Made by a program: the position numbers and the translations under genes. Under the pieces are notes generated by a model, which saw only the letters and a list, made by a program, of their open reading frames with translations, was not told the origin of the DNA and did not search any database. DNA of 64,000 nt, taken from assembly GCA_020091685.1 (NCBI GenBank), contig CM034603.1, positions 22,066,595 through 22,130,594 on the forward strand. The letters run 5' to 3'. This DNA comes from Lutjanus erythropterus (lineage: Eukaryota; Chordata; Actinopteri; Lutjaniformes; Lutjanidae). Positions within the stretch are counted from its first letter, which is position 1; each line of letters begins with the position of its first letter. Shown here one piece after another: positions 1-13,600 of the stretch.

Positions 1-305
1 CGGCTTCATATAGGGAACGACATGTGTTCTCATGTGTTCTGGAACATCCTCTCTGCTGTCGCTTTCTGGCCTCAAGAGAGGACTGAAGAGATAGACAGAG
101 AGAGCATGAGGGATAGTGGGAGAGGGGGAGAGCGAGTCAGTCCCACAGGGGGCTCTAACAACCTTAAGGACAGTGGTTTGTGTAGATGGAGTCCCACTGA
201 GCTTCCAGTGGATCAGATTTTACAGTTCAGCTCAAAACCACTCCTTCCTTTTCCTTAGAAATCATGCACACAAACAAACATCAACACACTCACAGATATA
301 TTCAA

Positions 306-306
<1 letters not shown>

Positions 307-341
<35 letters not shown>

Positions 342-349
342 ACGCACAC

Positions 350-394
<45 letters not shown>
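307..394. repeat. (CA)n microsatellite, interrupted
   Basis: CA dinucleotides over 88 nt with a GTGCACG interruption near 338. The His/Thr-rich open frames across it are repeat artefacts. Confidence 0.98.
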
Positions 395-396
<2 letters not shown>

Positions 397-869
397 CCAT
401 AGTGCCCTCTTTGATTATTCCTCAGTCAGCTGACAGCAGAGTCATCTGATTTTAGCAAAGCGACACAAAGGTTTTTGTTAATCTGGATTAAGGCCTTTCA
501 TGATTTCTTTTATGAAGAAAGTATTTATTTACAATTGTGTAGTTATAATTGTGATTTCTAGTAAATATTTGTGATAACATAATTGATTCTTTTCTGTTAA
601 AAAGGTTAAAAGCATGGACACAGCCTTTACTAGAAATAGATTTAACAAACTGAACTGAAACCATTTAGGCTATTTTTAAGAGTTTGTTTATTGAACAAGG
701 CTAAATCTGTCAACAACTGAAACATTTTGGCATACCACAAATAGATATAAACAAATGCATTCAAAAGCACTTTTATAGATAAGAAACAGTTTTGATGGTT
801 GAATCTGAAATCAGGATACATTTTTACTGACTTAGCTAGTTATGTGTTTTAATTTTACTTCTTTTTAGC

Positions 870-1455
870 ATTTTTTTTTACTTTTTGGAGCAACTTGCTG
901 CTACATCACCCATCATTTTTATTTTAGGACTAAAATTTTGTGACAACATATAAGAAAACAAAAAATATAAATGTATTATATTCACAGGAAATTGAAAACG
1001 AAGAAGACTCAAAGTCACAAAAACACTGTATACAAAATAAAGGACTAAAGTTTGTGATGCTTAATTTAAAATCGCACAAAATGAATGATTATTTATTTGT
1101 TCTTTCTTTTAGCTACTAAAAAGCCAATATTTCTAAATTTTCTCCTCAGCTCCATACCAGGCCACTACAGTCTCTCTCTGTTGTTTCATTGTTAAAAAGG
1201 AATTGAGTCTAGGGCAGCAACTAACTACTTTCATTCACATCATTTTCTTGATTAACTGATGAGTGGTTTGGCCAATAAAATGTCAGAAAATGGTGTTAAA
1301 TGTTTCCCAAGCCCGAGGAGACACCCTAAAGTGTCTTGTTTTGTCCACAATGCAAAGATATTCAGTTTACTATCATAGAGGACTAAAGAAACCACCATTA
1401 TTCACATTTGAGAGGCTGAAATCTGAGGATTTGGACATTTTTTCTTAAAAACAGC
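870..1455 (+). repeat. composite dispersed repeat with TGCAAC-type MITE half
   Basis: 870-1140 and the adjoining MITE-like segment (AGGGCAGCAACTAAC at about 1212, through TGTCAGAAAATGG and GATATTCAGTTTACTATCAT) recur in inverted orientation at 15365-15760. Shared landmarks include TTAGGACTAAA and CTTTCTTTTAGC. Confidence 0.7.
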
Positions 1456-3022
1456 AACGGAGTCTTCTGCTTGCCTATCAAATTAACATGATTGACCCTA
1501 CAGACCCTAACATGCTCTCAGCTCTATGCTTTTCAGATGCATAAATTCAAATTGTGAGTTTAGATTTTGTTCTCAATCTATAGGAACCCTGACAAGAAAA
1601 ATACAGTCCCTACAGTTTCAAATGCTGTTCTGGCTGCAGTGAGACAAACATCCCACTGAAAAAAAAACTTAAACATTAAAAGCAACCTGATAAACAATCT
1701 CAAAAAAGGTACTACACAGATGCGTTCAGACATGTAAGAAGAGCCCAGACCCTGCCACCATCAGCCTAATCCCTTGGTGTTTTTACTGTGTACATGAAAC
1801 CAGCTAAAACATGAAGAAATGAAGCAACTTATTGGTGACAGAAAAAAGCAGCAGTGACATGCAGCCTGTGTATAAATATCGCTCTCTCGGGCCCTTCCGT
1901 GAACAGAAGAGGCTCCTTATTGAGGAGAGTCACTGTTTGCGAAGCGTAGCCCCTCTGTTTCTGTAGGCCCTTCAGGGGCCGGGGCTGGCTGACAATGCCA
2001 GCCATTCTTAGCACTTTACTGCCTCAGATGACTGTGTCAGTGGCCCCCAGGCTGGTGACAGAGTCCCGTGACCAGCACTACACCCCAGCCCCAACCCCAG
2101 CCCCAGCCTAGGCCAGGAACCAGAACCAGCCTTAGACATGTCTATCCACAGTCCCATCTCCAGGACGATGGGACTGCTGGAGATCTGTCCCATCCCAGCT
2201 GCACCTCTCCATCCTGGACCAACTACACCACATCACATCCTGACCTACAATGACCCTGACATTTAAAGATTTAGATCCTTTTTTACAATTTCTTAACCCC
2301 CAAGAACAGCAGATGTAGGGTGTGGATGGTTTTGAAATATATTAATTGACAAAACAGTACATATTAGATAGATTGTTAGATAATGGAAATAAATTCCCTC
2401 TCCTGACTGGAGGGATGAGACAGGGTGCTCAAAGTTCCTACATTCTGTATTTTAGTGCTCCCAGGGTCAAGCGTTAAGGTTTTTTCCTACTTGTCATGCA
2501 GGGCAAGTGATTCTCAAATCTACTTGCCCCATCTAAATTCTAACCTGCCCTGCCTAGGAGGTTCTTCTTCTGGCTGTGTGGTGCATACTTTTGCTCACAA
2601 CTTATTTCTTACTAAAATCCATTGCCTGTTGACTGTGTAAAACACTACACAACACTTCCTTCTTCAGAGAGCAGTATTTATTAGCTATATCATAGCCAAC
2701 ACAGAAGAGACAAAAGAGATAAAGAAATAGTAAAGAACAGACCAGAAACGTTTTTTTTAACTTCCTCTTATCCCTATTGAACATGAACATGAACATGGAT
2801 ATTATTTGTTCTTAATTTGTCATTAATGTGCTGTTGAGAATTCTGTTTGTCTTCTTTCTTTTTTTATAGCTTGTTTTTATTTTGTTTGTATTATTTTAAC
2901 ATGTTCAATAAACTTCAAACTCAGCTCCACATTATATTTAACCGTGAATTTGTACAGATCAGTGCAGTCAGATCAGTGAAATGTTTAAGTGCTATTTCAT
3001 AGTAATTAAACAGTACCATTTA

Positions 3023-3300
3023 TTAGGGTTGGGCAATTGGACGAATATATCATCTATCGACAATGGGCTGAATTCATCACCGATTGCCTTTTTTGGCTGA
3101 TTTTTAGGGCGATATTTGTCATTTTATTCTGCTAATGTAATAGTCTGCAGCCTCTGCACCGCGCTCTCATCCAGCGGCGCAGTACACACCCACTCAGCTG
3201 ACTATGAGTGCTCTGAGCTGGGTGACGAGTGAGAGGAAAACAGCCTGCAGTCAGACTCTTTACACTGTTTTTGCGCGGTGAATTAAGGATTTATTTTGAC
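3023..3300 (+). repeat. dispersed repeat, AGGGTTGGGCAAT start
   Basis: Starts AGGGTTGGGCAATTGGACGA, runs through ATCGACA and GATATTTGTCA, then a CpG-bearing block (about 3150-3300) unlike its AT-rich neighbours. Similar starts occur at about 17246 and 20932. The right boundary is not certain. Confidence 0.5.
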
Positions 3301-4075
3301 CAAACCAGAGTTGGTGATTGTCGGAAGAGTGGACAGACTAACAAAGACGGTTTTGGTGAGTTTTACATGTTTTTCTGTTGAGTTTAAATGAAGTGTGTTT
3401 TCTGAGGAGTTAACGAGCCAATTAAGGTCGTCTTAGTTCGGTAAAAGGGAGAAACTTGAATTCAGAAGGTGTACAGTTGTATTTCTCCATTTAAAATGGA
3501 CAATAAGTGTGAGAACATGTCATTTCTAGACAGTTTGTGTTTATTTTGTCTATTGGATGTAGTGAACACACACAGCATGCCTAACATGCCGCCATGATGT
3601 TTGAATGAACATCTGATGACTGCACGTCAGCAGAGATGTTCAGCCAATGGAGGCAGCAGCAGCACACTGTAACTGGCCTCTCCAAGACTCCACAACAATA
3701 GAAACAAAAGAGGAAAAACATAATGATGATTTAAAAAAAAAAAAGAAAGATCAGAGTCGGTGCTTGCCTGATCGGGCATATCTGGGTTAGGGTTAGGGTC
3801 AGACCCTGGCTCCAATGATTAGATGGCAACTATTCTGATAATCAATAACCTTTGGTCCTTTAAAAAAGTAGACTCAAAACAGTGGGTCTGAACTTTGCTC
3901 CAGTCTCTCCAAAGTAAAGGTTTGCTGCTTTCCTCTGTTTCTATATCATTTGAAATCAAACATCTTCAGTTTTCAGTTTGTTAGTCAGACATGGAAAGAT
4001 GCGAACTTGCACTCTGAGAACTATTTTCTGACATTTTATTCACAAAAAAATGAATCTATTAATTGATCCTCAGAT

Positions 4076-5220
4076 TAGGGCTACAACTAATAACTATTTT
4101 CAGTGTTGTATAATTTGCCAATTATAAGGATTAATTGATTAATTGTTTAGTCTATAAAATGTTCCCAATGCGATATCTTCAAATAGTTTCTTTTGTCAAA
4201 CCAACAATTCAAAACAAGATTATTCATTTACTATTACAACTGACAAAGAAAAGCAGCAAATCCTTACATTTAAGAACCAGTAAAAGTTTAACACATTTGG
4301 TTGAAAAATTTATCGTCTGCTTATCAAAATGGTTGGCAAATAATTTTCTTTCAATCAAATGACTAATCGTTGCAGCTTTGTCAGCTAATGGAAATGGATT
4401 CCTTCTCCTAGGCAGCTATTTCAATAATGTTAACACTGGATACTTTTCAAGTGAGTACATTTTAAACATAAACTCCAGCCAGAGGTCTGAACTCAGTTCT
4501 AGCTTCATTGAAGTGAAGATTTGTCATATTTCTCTGTTTAAATATCATTGTAAATTGAATATTTTACAGAACAACTGTGATCATGTCTGCAACCAATGAT
4601 TATTTTCAACATCAATTAATCTATTGATTATTTTCACGATTAATAGATTATTTTGTGAAAAATGCTCATCACAGTTTCCCACAATCCAAAGTAACTTTAA
4701 AATCTTGAGATTGCTTCTTTTGTTGAACCAACAGCCCAAAATCCAAAGACTCTTCATTTACTGTCATAAATGACACAGAAAAGCTGCAAAACTTCAGCTT
4801 TAAGAAGCTAAAGCCAGAAAAAAAAGACATTTTTGCTTGAAAAATGACTTAGATGATTAATCGGTTATCAAAATAGTTGACAACTAATTTTCTTCTTAAT
4901 CGATAAATCAACCAATCATTGCAGGTCTATCAGATAAGCCAAATAAATATCTCTTTTCCTTGGCAACTATTTCAATAATCGATTAACTCCAGTCCTTTTT
5001 AAGCAGTGGTTCTGAACTTGGTTCCAGCTTCTCTGAAGTGAAGATTTGCTGTGCTTCCTGTTCATTTGTCATTGTAAATTGAATATCTTTAGCTTTTAGA
5101 CTGCTGGTCAGACATACCAAGACATGTAAAGACAAGAACTTCCACTCTGAAAACTGATGGACATTTCTCACTATATTCAGACATTTTATACACTAAATGA
5201 TTAATCTGTTGATGATACTA
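4076..5220. repeat. cluster of three TGCAAC-type MITE copies
   Basis: First copy runs from TTAGGGCTACAACTAATAAC (4076) to AATCGTTGCAGCTTTG (4380), with inverted ends. Further copies continue through 4590-4925 (ends CAATCATTGCAGGTCT) and 4925-5220. Typical internal words: ATTAATTGATTA, TCAAAATAGTTG, AGCAGCAAATCCT, GACATTTTATACACTAAA. Confidence 0.8.
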
Positions 5221-5839
5221 TATGATAATGATAAGAAAGAATCATTAGATGTAACCCTACTATATTAACAATTTTGGTATGATTTGTGATGTTAATGGAT
5301 TAAAAACAGTCAATAAGATTATAATTAAAAACACTTTTATAACACATTTCAGACTGATTGTATTTTACCTTTGATATCCAGAAAGCTTACCAGAGGTCAA
5401 AATATTGCAACTATTTCTGTTACAGAACATGTTGTTGTGTTTAACATCTTTTGAAAGTGTGTGATGATGACACCCATTTTCCAATCCACCCTGAATAGGC
5501 CGCACTTATCCTCAGTATTTGATCTTTGCCCCTTATGTTTAATCCTCATTAGGGTTGATGGTGATGGTGCCAAAAAGTGTGAAATGTCTCTGGATGGCTA
5601 AAGCAAGAACAGTAACAAGAACAGTTTGTCTCAGTAAGAAGGGTTAGACAGGGCCAAGTATCTTCTCCCTGTATGATTTGTTTACATGTCTGTATTTGCT
5701 GGTGTGTGTGTGTGTGGTGTCACCACCATAAACTCCAGATAAAATTGTGGGGATTATTACAGTAGAGGAATGGTCATCTGGACTGAAAAAACAGGGATAC
5801 GCACAAGTATGAGTAATATATACAGTGTGTAATGCAAGC

Positions 5840-6290
5840 AATGCTGCAACTAGCAATTATTTCTATTGTCAGTTATTTTATTATTTATTTTCTTGATTAA
5901 TAAATGAATCATCTGCTCTATTAAATACCAGAAAATAGTAAAAAAAAAAGAAAAAAAAAGGTGACTGAAACGATTAATTGATCATCAAAATAGTTGGCAA
6001 TTAATGCAATTAAATTAAATGATCAAATAATCGCCTATCAATCAGTTAGAAATAATCAGTTTTTAAGAAAAAAAGTCAAAATTCTGTGATTCCAGCTTCT
6101 TAAATGTAAATATATTCTGGTTTCTTTAGTCCTCTATGGCATTAAACTGTATATCTTTGGTTTGTGGACAAAACAAGACTTTTGAGGATATCACCTTGGG
6201 CTTTGGGAAACACCGGCTGACATTTTTCACCATTTTCTGACATTTTATACACCAAACAACTTATCAATTGAGAAAATAATGTAGTAATCA
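5840..6290. repeat. TGCAAC-type MITE copies (two, diverged)
   Basis: Starts ATGCTGCAACTAGCAATTAT. Contains AAACGATTAATTGATCATCA and TAGTTGGCAATTAA, then a second partial copy through TTTCTGACATTTTATACACC at about 6255. Confidence 0.75.
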
Positions 6291-7633
6291 ACAACAAAAA
6301 AGTGTTGGTGTGGTATCCCTAATATTAATTAAAACTAAGTTTACAGCATTTAAAGCAAACTCCAGCTTCAATGTTTGTTTCATAGCCTCATTTCTTCAGG
6401 TAGACTCCCAGACTCCATCAAGCGCTGCTCTGCTCCAGCCTGGTCTCTGCTGCTGCAGCCTGGCCTCCCAGCCACAAAGCACGCACATCAACACAGGGAG
6501 AGCTCCTCACCTATCCAGACAGCATCTAACACTGGATAACCATCATCTACTACAGCAGGAAATATCTTGGCATACAAGTTGTGTTATGAATTGTGTCATA
6601 TTTGCAGAGGGACTGCAACAAATACTCACCACAGTAAAAAAAATAAATAAATAAATAAAAAAAAATAAAAAGCAGGAGGCCTGGGAGTTCAGATTTGCGT
6701 GTGAAAAAGTGTTTGATTTTGCCGTTGACACATCCAAGGCATTGCAATGGAACCAGCCCGCCGCTGCTGAAAATAGCTCATAATCAATCAACTGGCAGAC
6801 ACATATCTGTGCTCTTAAAACGTATAAATGTGCAATGCAGAGGGCAGATCAATGGGTGACAGGATTCCAAAAGCATCGATATGGACATGCTCTTTGGCAT
6901 AACAAGCGCTCGACATCAGCCCATACTTATTTCCTGTGCCTTTGTCCAATGGGCCATCCAGCGTTAGGCCTGCTGGAAAAAATATCTGCCAGTGGAGCAA
7001 GGTCTGTGAAGGACAACACAGATGGAATGGCAGCTGTATAAAATCTGCTTTCACAAAATATGACATACAGCAATATCTAACCACTGCGGTGATCGTGTTT
7101 GGTGGTTTCGTGACAAAATATATCTGTTGTGTTTGACTGCTAGCATGTAAGATTGCTGCCTGCCAATCTGTTCCTCTCACAAACAGCCACATGTAGGCCA
7201 ACTTCCTCTTTAATTTACTCTCTGAGTGACTGAAAGCACTCTTATCACATTTGTGATCCAAGACATAGCCTAGAACACAAACACAAGTCTGTGGAAGTTC
7301 AATACAAAAAAGTACGAGAGAGCAGGTGTAGAGAACAATAGTGAAAGATGAAATGAAAGCTTCCTGAGAAAGTGCTAGCTCAAAAGTAGCTAGCACTGAG
7401 AAAAAGGGGACAAGCTAACAGACCCTTACAGACAAACATGTAATTTCTGAACTTAGAGGAAAAGCCAAAACAACGGACAAACAATATAACATGTACAGCC
7501 TGAGTCCACAGTTAATGACCTCTGCTCTCTTCCTTTCAACCCAGTTGGCTGCTGAAGCTGTCTGAAACAGTTTCCCTACCTCCCAGGACAGTCACTAAGA
7601 GTAAAGTGTAGTTGAGTGGTCATAATAACAATA

Positions 7634-7634
7634 G

Positions 7635-7692
<58 letters not shown>
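7634..7692. repeat. (GT)n microsatellite
   Basis: GT dinucleotides, interrupted once by AT near 7659. On the gnal sense strand this is a CA tract. Confidence 0.98.
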
Positions 7693-7694
<2 letters not shown>

Positions 7695-8220
7695 ATACGT
7701 GTGTGGGCCTTTACACACAGACAGGTCGGCTGCCATGTAGGACAGAGTATGTATGAATGTCCTCCATCCACATAGTTCATACAGAGGTTAAAACTGAGAG
7801 AGGAAGTAACTGTGAGGCCACAGTCTGACAGATTCCAGACATCAATCAAACATACAGTGACAAAAGAAGCATAATGTGATGTTTCTACTAGAGCCTGACC
7901 CATATTATCAACCCATTATTAGCCTATCATAGTGATATTAGTATCGGAATATGTTGTCCGATAAGCACCTATATGAAAACTTTTTTTAACAGAACAAAAT
8001 GCTGATTGTTTATATTTGTTAGCTTTATAAGCAGCATTTTATGTATATCTGATCCCTTTCTCAGGTTTAATATAGGCTTTGAATATTTTGCTCTATTTGT
8101 ATTTTTTTTTCATTTATAGTTATTTATACTTTAAAAACAGCTTACTGTTTCAGTGCTCTGACATCAACAATAAAGTTTATGCTGTAAAATATCCTGCCTC
8201 CGTTACATAAATTTATCAGT

Positions 8221-8580
8221 GTTAAAGGCAAAATGTGCAGGATTTCCCCCAGAAAAACACCAATGCTAAGACTCATTCGAAAATAATCCCTGAAGTGTGT
8301 GACAGCACTTGTATCTGCACAGACCCCACCCTCTGCCCATTCTTTCTTATTTTCTCATTATTTTGCTGTGCGCAAGATGCTTTATCAACCCAAAATGTTG
8401 GTATTTGATGACGTCCTGGTAATGAGATTCAACAATCAGCTATCTTACTGATGTATTTACAAACAGCTGACAAATCCAACTGATTCTACCTTAAACAAGT
8501 TTTAAGAGACCATTGCAAAAAATGTGTGCTTATATATCATATAAGACATACAAGGGATAATGTACAGTAAGTGGGTCATT
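8221..8580. repeat. dispersed repeat family B
   Basis: Contains AGACCCCACCCTCTGCCCAT, CGCAAGATGCTTTATCAACC, GGTATTTGATGACGTCCTGG and ends around CTGATTCTACCTT. Partly the same words recur at 12340-12540, 23575-23830 and, inverted, 34110-34320. Confidence 0.75.
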
Positions 8581-11254
8581 ATTGCAAAATAAACCCCGAC
8601 AGGCAGATGCAGGACTTGCAATCTGAATATTACATCATATAATTTATTATTCCGCTTATCACACAACTGCTTACTAAAAAAAACCCCAAAACATTCATTT
8701 GGCGCAAAATATAATTTAAAAATGATTTTATTGCTCTTTAAGAGTCTATGATCAGACGTATGTCTTTAGCAACTGTCTGTTATTCAGAAATAACAGACCT
8801 TCAAGTGCCATAACTGACCAATCAGAATTGAGTATTTAATAAAGCCATGTAGTAAATTCTATGTATTATATTTTGTATAAAGAAAACCAGCCAATATATC
8901 TATATCATAATTTTTGTACTCCCTAATATCAGTACCAACAGTGGCCTCAAAAATCCAGTATCAGTTGTGTCCTAGTTTCTACTCAACAATGAGATTTCAA
9001 AATAAATTGCAAATGTTTAAACAGTTCTCCTGTCCCAAAAAATCATGGCAGGTATTGAGAAGCTTTAGCCTTTCTATCGTTGAAAGCAGATTCAAGATTT
9101 TTAATTTTGTGAATGTAATTTTCTCTTAAATTCAAACACACTTTCCTACACACAAGGAATAGCACTTTATCAACAAAACACAATTAGCACACAACCAAAC
9201 TGCCATTCCAGTAGGAAAAACCTCTGACATATAGGCTAATGTAAGAGCCACCACACTAGGACTGCATGGTTATTAACCATATCACAGTGAAATCACAGTT
9301 TTTACATATGTACCAAATGAAGCTCTAACTTATTATTTTTTAGCTCATTTACACAGACCAGTAAAATAAATTTGTCAGCTTCATGATGGTTTATTGGTCA
9401 AACATACAACTGCTCACCAGCTGTTATCCAATCATGAGCAGCAAAGACAGCCAGAGAGACGGTGATGAGAGGACAGCAAGAAGTACAAGAGAGACAAGCG
9501 ACCAAATAGAGAAAGAAGGTGAATGATACTGAAGAGAGTGAGAACAGAAGCAGGGAAAACAATTGACACGTAAAACAAACAATTAAGCATCAGTCATTCA
9601 GCAGTATTTTGGATTTGGAAGAACAGACGTACCGTAACTATCCAAAGAAACTGCTGGCTACTTAAAACTTAAGAAGAGAAAGGCAAGAGACCAAGCTCAA
9701 AACTAACACGCACTATTACACCAAAAAAGTCCCATATAAACCAGTACCACTCAATTTAAATAGTGTATGCTTTTCTCTGCCTTCATTTTACTCTGTTAAT
9801 GTTTACTTGTGTCACAGGACAGCTGTATTTGCTGTGCATTTACAGAGTTCAGAAGGAAGATTTTAAATGTTTATGACACCACAATATTATGTGGTATCAC
9901 TATGATACTGGAATATTGACTAAAAACAAACACAAGATGCTTTTTTACATATTGTGCGGTCGTACTGCACACACACGCTGACTGACTCAGAGCAGCAAAG
10001 ACAAACACAGGCCTTGGACTGTAACAGCTCCACCTTACAGATTCATGTGACTCTCCAACCATCACCTGACTATCTCTCTCCTTTCTATGGAAGCTGCTCT
10101 CAGGCAGGGGCAACCAGAGAAGACTTGACCCCAAGTCAAATTTATGTTCAAGGAACGGAAGATATTCAGGAAGAGAGTACAGAGACTGTTTGTCTACGTG
10201 CTATAACATCTTTAAAACCTCTCAACACTACACCCATGTAGCCCAGTGCGCTCACAGTTCGCTGACAACAAGACAATATCCCCAGTCACTGATAAAGAGT
10301 GCCTTTGACCGAACCCTGAGAGATAAATGCAGCCAACCTTTGGGATGGGAGGGGACAACTTCCAGAGACTGTACCATGAACATGTCCGCATATTTACATG
10401 TGAATCCAGAGGTGAGTCAGAGAGGAAGCAGAAGGAGAGCACTGTAACCAGTGAGTTACTTTGCATATCCAAACTTCCTTTTACAGGCAAGAGAGGGGCC
10501 CTCCACTGTGTCCAACCAGCACCCTAAGGTGGCCCGTGGTACTATAGGAGCTGTCCAAACAATCTGGGACACCGTGCAAAGAGGCATCAGTTTGTGCGCC
10601 TTGCCACATTGAAGTTATCAGTATTTCCTAACAACAGTATCTGCAGTACAATTGTATTCGGAAAAACTACACACAGATAGTAGCCGAAATCAAATCATGA
10701 CCCACATAGCTTTTGTCAGCCTTAGAGACACTGAAATTTAGTCTGTTAACCTCCACAGGTAGGTTGAGACCATCACCAACAATGAAATGAGAAAAAGCAA
10801 CTTTAACTACAGCATTATTACTTTTTACATGTGTAAATACACAAATCAATACTATATTCCAAAGAATTCAACAGGGCATTTTAATACAGGCCACCTCAGA
10901 CTTTGCATATTGCCATGGTGAAACATGATGAGATATATGTATAATTTTCCAAAGGACGAATACAACTGCTGCTTGCCTTGCCACACCCAGAGTAAATATA
11001 TGTCAGCTAGATTCATATATGACATGACACCAGCACACACCACAAAGCTTTCACGACAAACACGGACAAAGCAGGGACGTGACAACAATTTACAGGCCGT
11101 AAAAAACATAACGCTCACTCGTTCTCACTTTATTATAGCTGCACAAATAGCTAATTCCATAATGTATGTAGTTATAAACCATCTTCTGTAAATCTCCAAG
11201 TATCCAAAGCTCATGCAAACATACCACAAAATGTCTTTAAATGTTTGAACTCAC

Positions 11255-11352
11255 TATTGTGCACAGTCGATGAGCTGGTACTCATTGGACCTCTCAAAGC
11301 ACGCCTTCACTCCTTCATCATCCCACAGCTTCTTTGCGTGATCAAAGAACTC
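11255..11352 (-). CDS. gnal: gnal exon 5
   Basis: 98-nt exon encoding [19 protein letters not shown] and then [13 protein letters not shown] plus the first two bases of the next codon (TA, expected Tyr). This is the distal helical domain, ending shortly before the linker to switch I. The acceptor is TCTTTCAG|GAG and the donor CAATA|GTGAGT on the minus strand. It is the last gnal exon in the window, separated from exon 4 by a 13.5-kb intron. I found no match to the next coding segment (YFLERIDS) in 1-11254. Confidence 0.95.
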
Positions 11353-11485
11353 CTGAAAGAAAGAAAAACAAACATTGGGAAACAGGCAACAACATACAAC
11401 ATAAATAACAGACTAAAAAACTTGAGTACAGTGTCATGATGGGAGGGTCAGAGGGCTTGAATTCATTCATACCGATACTGTTGTA

Positions 11486-11790
11486 AATAAAGATGCAATG
11501 ATAAGTCGATTAGTCGACTGAAAGAAAATTAGTTGATAACTATTATGACAATCAATGAATCGTTTCAGTCATTTTTCAAGAAAAAACATCAAACATTTGC
11601 TGGTTTCTATTTCTTAAATGTAAGAATTTGCTGCTTTTCGTTGACATTTGGGTTTTGGATTGATGGTTGAACAAAAGAAGCAATCTGAAAATAGCACTTT
11701 GGAAACTGTGATGAGCATTTTCCATAATTTTCTGACATTTTATGAATGAGCTGATAATGAAAAAACATGTTAGCTGCAGCCCTGGCTGAA
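11486..11790 (-). repeat. TGCAAC-type MITE copy
   Basis: Starts GATAAGTCGATTAGTCGACT and ends GTTAGCTGCAGCCCTGG. Internal words AAACATTTGCTGGTTTC, AGAAGCAATCTGAA and CTGACATTTTATG match the other copies. Confidence 0.85.
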
Positions 11791-12339
11791 GCACACTGCA
11801 CAAGGTAAAACCACCTAAAGTTACTTTATGAACAGCCTTTGTGAACTCATTGAAATTATGACAGGATCCTTTCCAGAGTGTTAAAATGTTGCCTATTTAA
11901 TTGCCAATATCTATGTCTGTGTCACATTTAGCATGTAGGAAATACAATAAAGTATAGGTAAGTATGTCATCTGTTCAGTAACTTAAACCTTTTACTATGA
12001 CCAAACTTGCAAACATTTGGAAAATGTGACTTAAAAATGTTGAAACTCGTGCTGCCATGACAACAGGACAGCTAAATAAACTGAATGGAAAACTATACTG
12101 CCCATTCTGTATATACAATTATCCAGAGAAAACTAATTGGTCACATACCCTTCTTAAGCTACACAAAGTAACACACTTGCGGTTAAAGACATGCACACAT
12201 CTGCACAGCTCAACCACTGTCTTAATGTTCTTCATCACAGAGCTGTTTAATTAAAGCAGCTGCCTTGCTCGTGGGCAGTTCATGTGCAGCATCAAAGAGA
12301 GTAGTTAGAATAGCTTATCGAATTATTAGTGCTTAACTT

Positions 12340-12960
12340 TACTTAAAGGTATACTGTGCAAATCTTCCCTTAAAAACAATACAGACTCACATAAACGTAA
12401 TCCCTTTCAATCATAACTTATGACCCAACAAAAATGTGTGGTGGCTGTAACTGCCCTCAGACTGTATTTCCTTATTTGGCTTTACCAGCCCGAAATGTCC
12501 AGTTAACTTTCTGGTTAACTGATTCTACCTTTAAAGACACAGTTCAATTTCATTTTGCAAAATACAGTTTTTTAAATGTGACTTTCATATCTGTACACAA
12601 TACAGTCAATACATATGGAGGTAGAGTAGGGATGTGTATAGCCTAGCTTAGCATTCAGACCAGAATCAAGGGGAAACAGCTAGCCTGCTCTGTTCCTAAA
12701 AAATATGACTACCAACACACGCTGTAACTATTTCACGAACAGTCAGGCAGATTGAGCTTCCCAGAGTCTTGTTGTCAAAATGAGGTTGCTAGGTTTGGTA
12801 CCACTGAGCCTGTATAGGAAATTATACGAAAACAGTGCTACAGACCCCATCTAGTAACCTGCGTTGTGGCCAGAGATGCTACAAAAACATGCTGGTGGAT
12901 GTGAATAAACAACCTGTTGTTTGCTGTTGGTAAAGTGGTCCTTTAAAAATTTGCAAGTCA
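12340..12960. repeat. family B repeat joined to a common teleost repeat
   Basis: 12340-12540 shares AATACAGACTCACATAAACG, GTGTGGTGG and CTGATTCTACCTTTAAA with family B. 12600-12950 carries CCTAGCTTAGCATTCAGACC and GGGGAAACAGCTAGCCTG, words common in a dispersed teleost repeat (from memory, not searched). Confidence 0.65.
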
Positions 12961-13254
12961 TTTTAATTGTATAAGTACAATTACATGTGCTAAAATCTAC
13001 TCAAGTACAAATTAGCACTTGCAAAGACGACAGTGACTCAGTTAAACTTTCTTTATTTTAACACCTTCTCATATATTCTCTTTCTAAGGAAAAGAGGGTC
13101 ACATCAAACAAACATAATGTCCATCCCATTATGCAATAGCCACATAATTGTAGGCCACTGTGAAAAAAGTATGTCAACACAGCACTGTATCAGGAATGTG
13201 TGAAAGTGAAAATTTTAGATTTAAAAAAGTCCTAGAAACAGCTTGCATACAGCA

Positions 13255-13600
13255 GAGCTACAAACAATTGTATGATTAATTGATTAGTTGATTGAAAGAA
13301 AATTAGGCTCCAATTGTACAGTTTATTGATTAACCGTTTCAGTAATTTTTCAAGCAAAAACGTCAAACATTTGCGAGTTCCAGCTTGTTAAATGTGGGTA
13401 TTTGCTGTTTTTCTTTGTCATTTATAATAGTAAATAAAGAGTCTTTGGACTGTATGTTGGACAAAAGAAGCAATCTGAAGACATTGCTTTGGGCTCTGTG
13501 ATGAGCATTTTTGACATTTTATAGACTTAACGATTAATTGTAAAAATAATCAGCAGATTAATAGATAATAAAATCAATTATTAGTTGCAGGCCTAGTATT
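13255..13600 (-). repeat. TGCAAC-type MITE copy, nearly full length
   Basis: Starts GAGCTACAAACAATTG and ends ATTAGTTGCAGGCCTAG. Contains AAAGAAAATTAGGCTCC, AAACGTCAAACATTTGCGAG and AAAAGAAGCAATCTGAAGAC. Confidence 0.85.

Larger units (their letters stand above)
1..11254. other. gnal intron 5 (partial; runs off the window)
   Basis: Transcribed intronic DNA with no supported exon on either strand. It holds CA/GT microsatellites (307-394, 7634-7692), several copies of the TGCAAC-ended MITE family (about 1212-1455, 4076-5220, 5840-6290), a GC-richer repeat with an AGGGTTGGGCAAT start (about 3023-3300), a family-B repeat (about 8221-8580) and long AT-rich stretches without recognisable content (395-870, 1456-3020, 9130-11254). 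The block 6680-7400 looks single-copy. Confidence 0.7.

Noticed and set aside
3784-3799. Interstitial telomere-like GGGTTAGGGTTAGGG
   Set aside because: Only about two and a half units; too short to infer a telomeric insertion.
7890-8220. Start of a transposase-bearing element
   Set aside because: Repeat-like words are present (ATATTAGTATCGGAATA), but there is no transposase frame on any strand.
10300-10530. Possible exon (open in several frames, GAGGTGAGT at about 10411)
   Set aside because: No similarity to gnal or other families recognised and no consistent acceptor-frame-donor combination.
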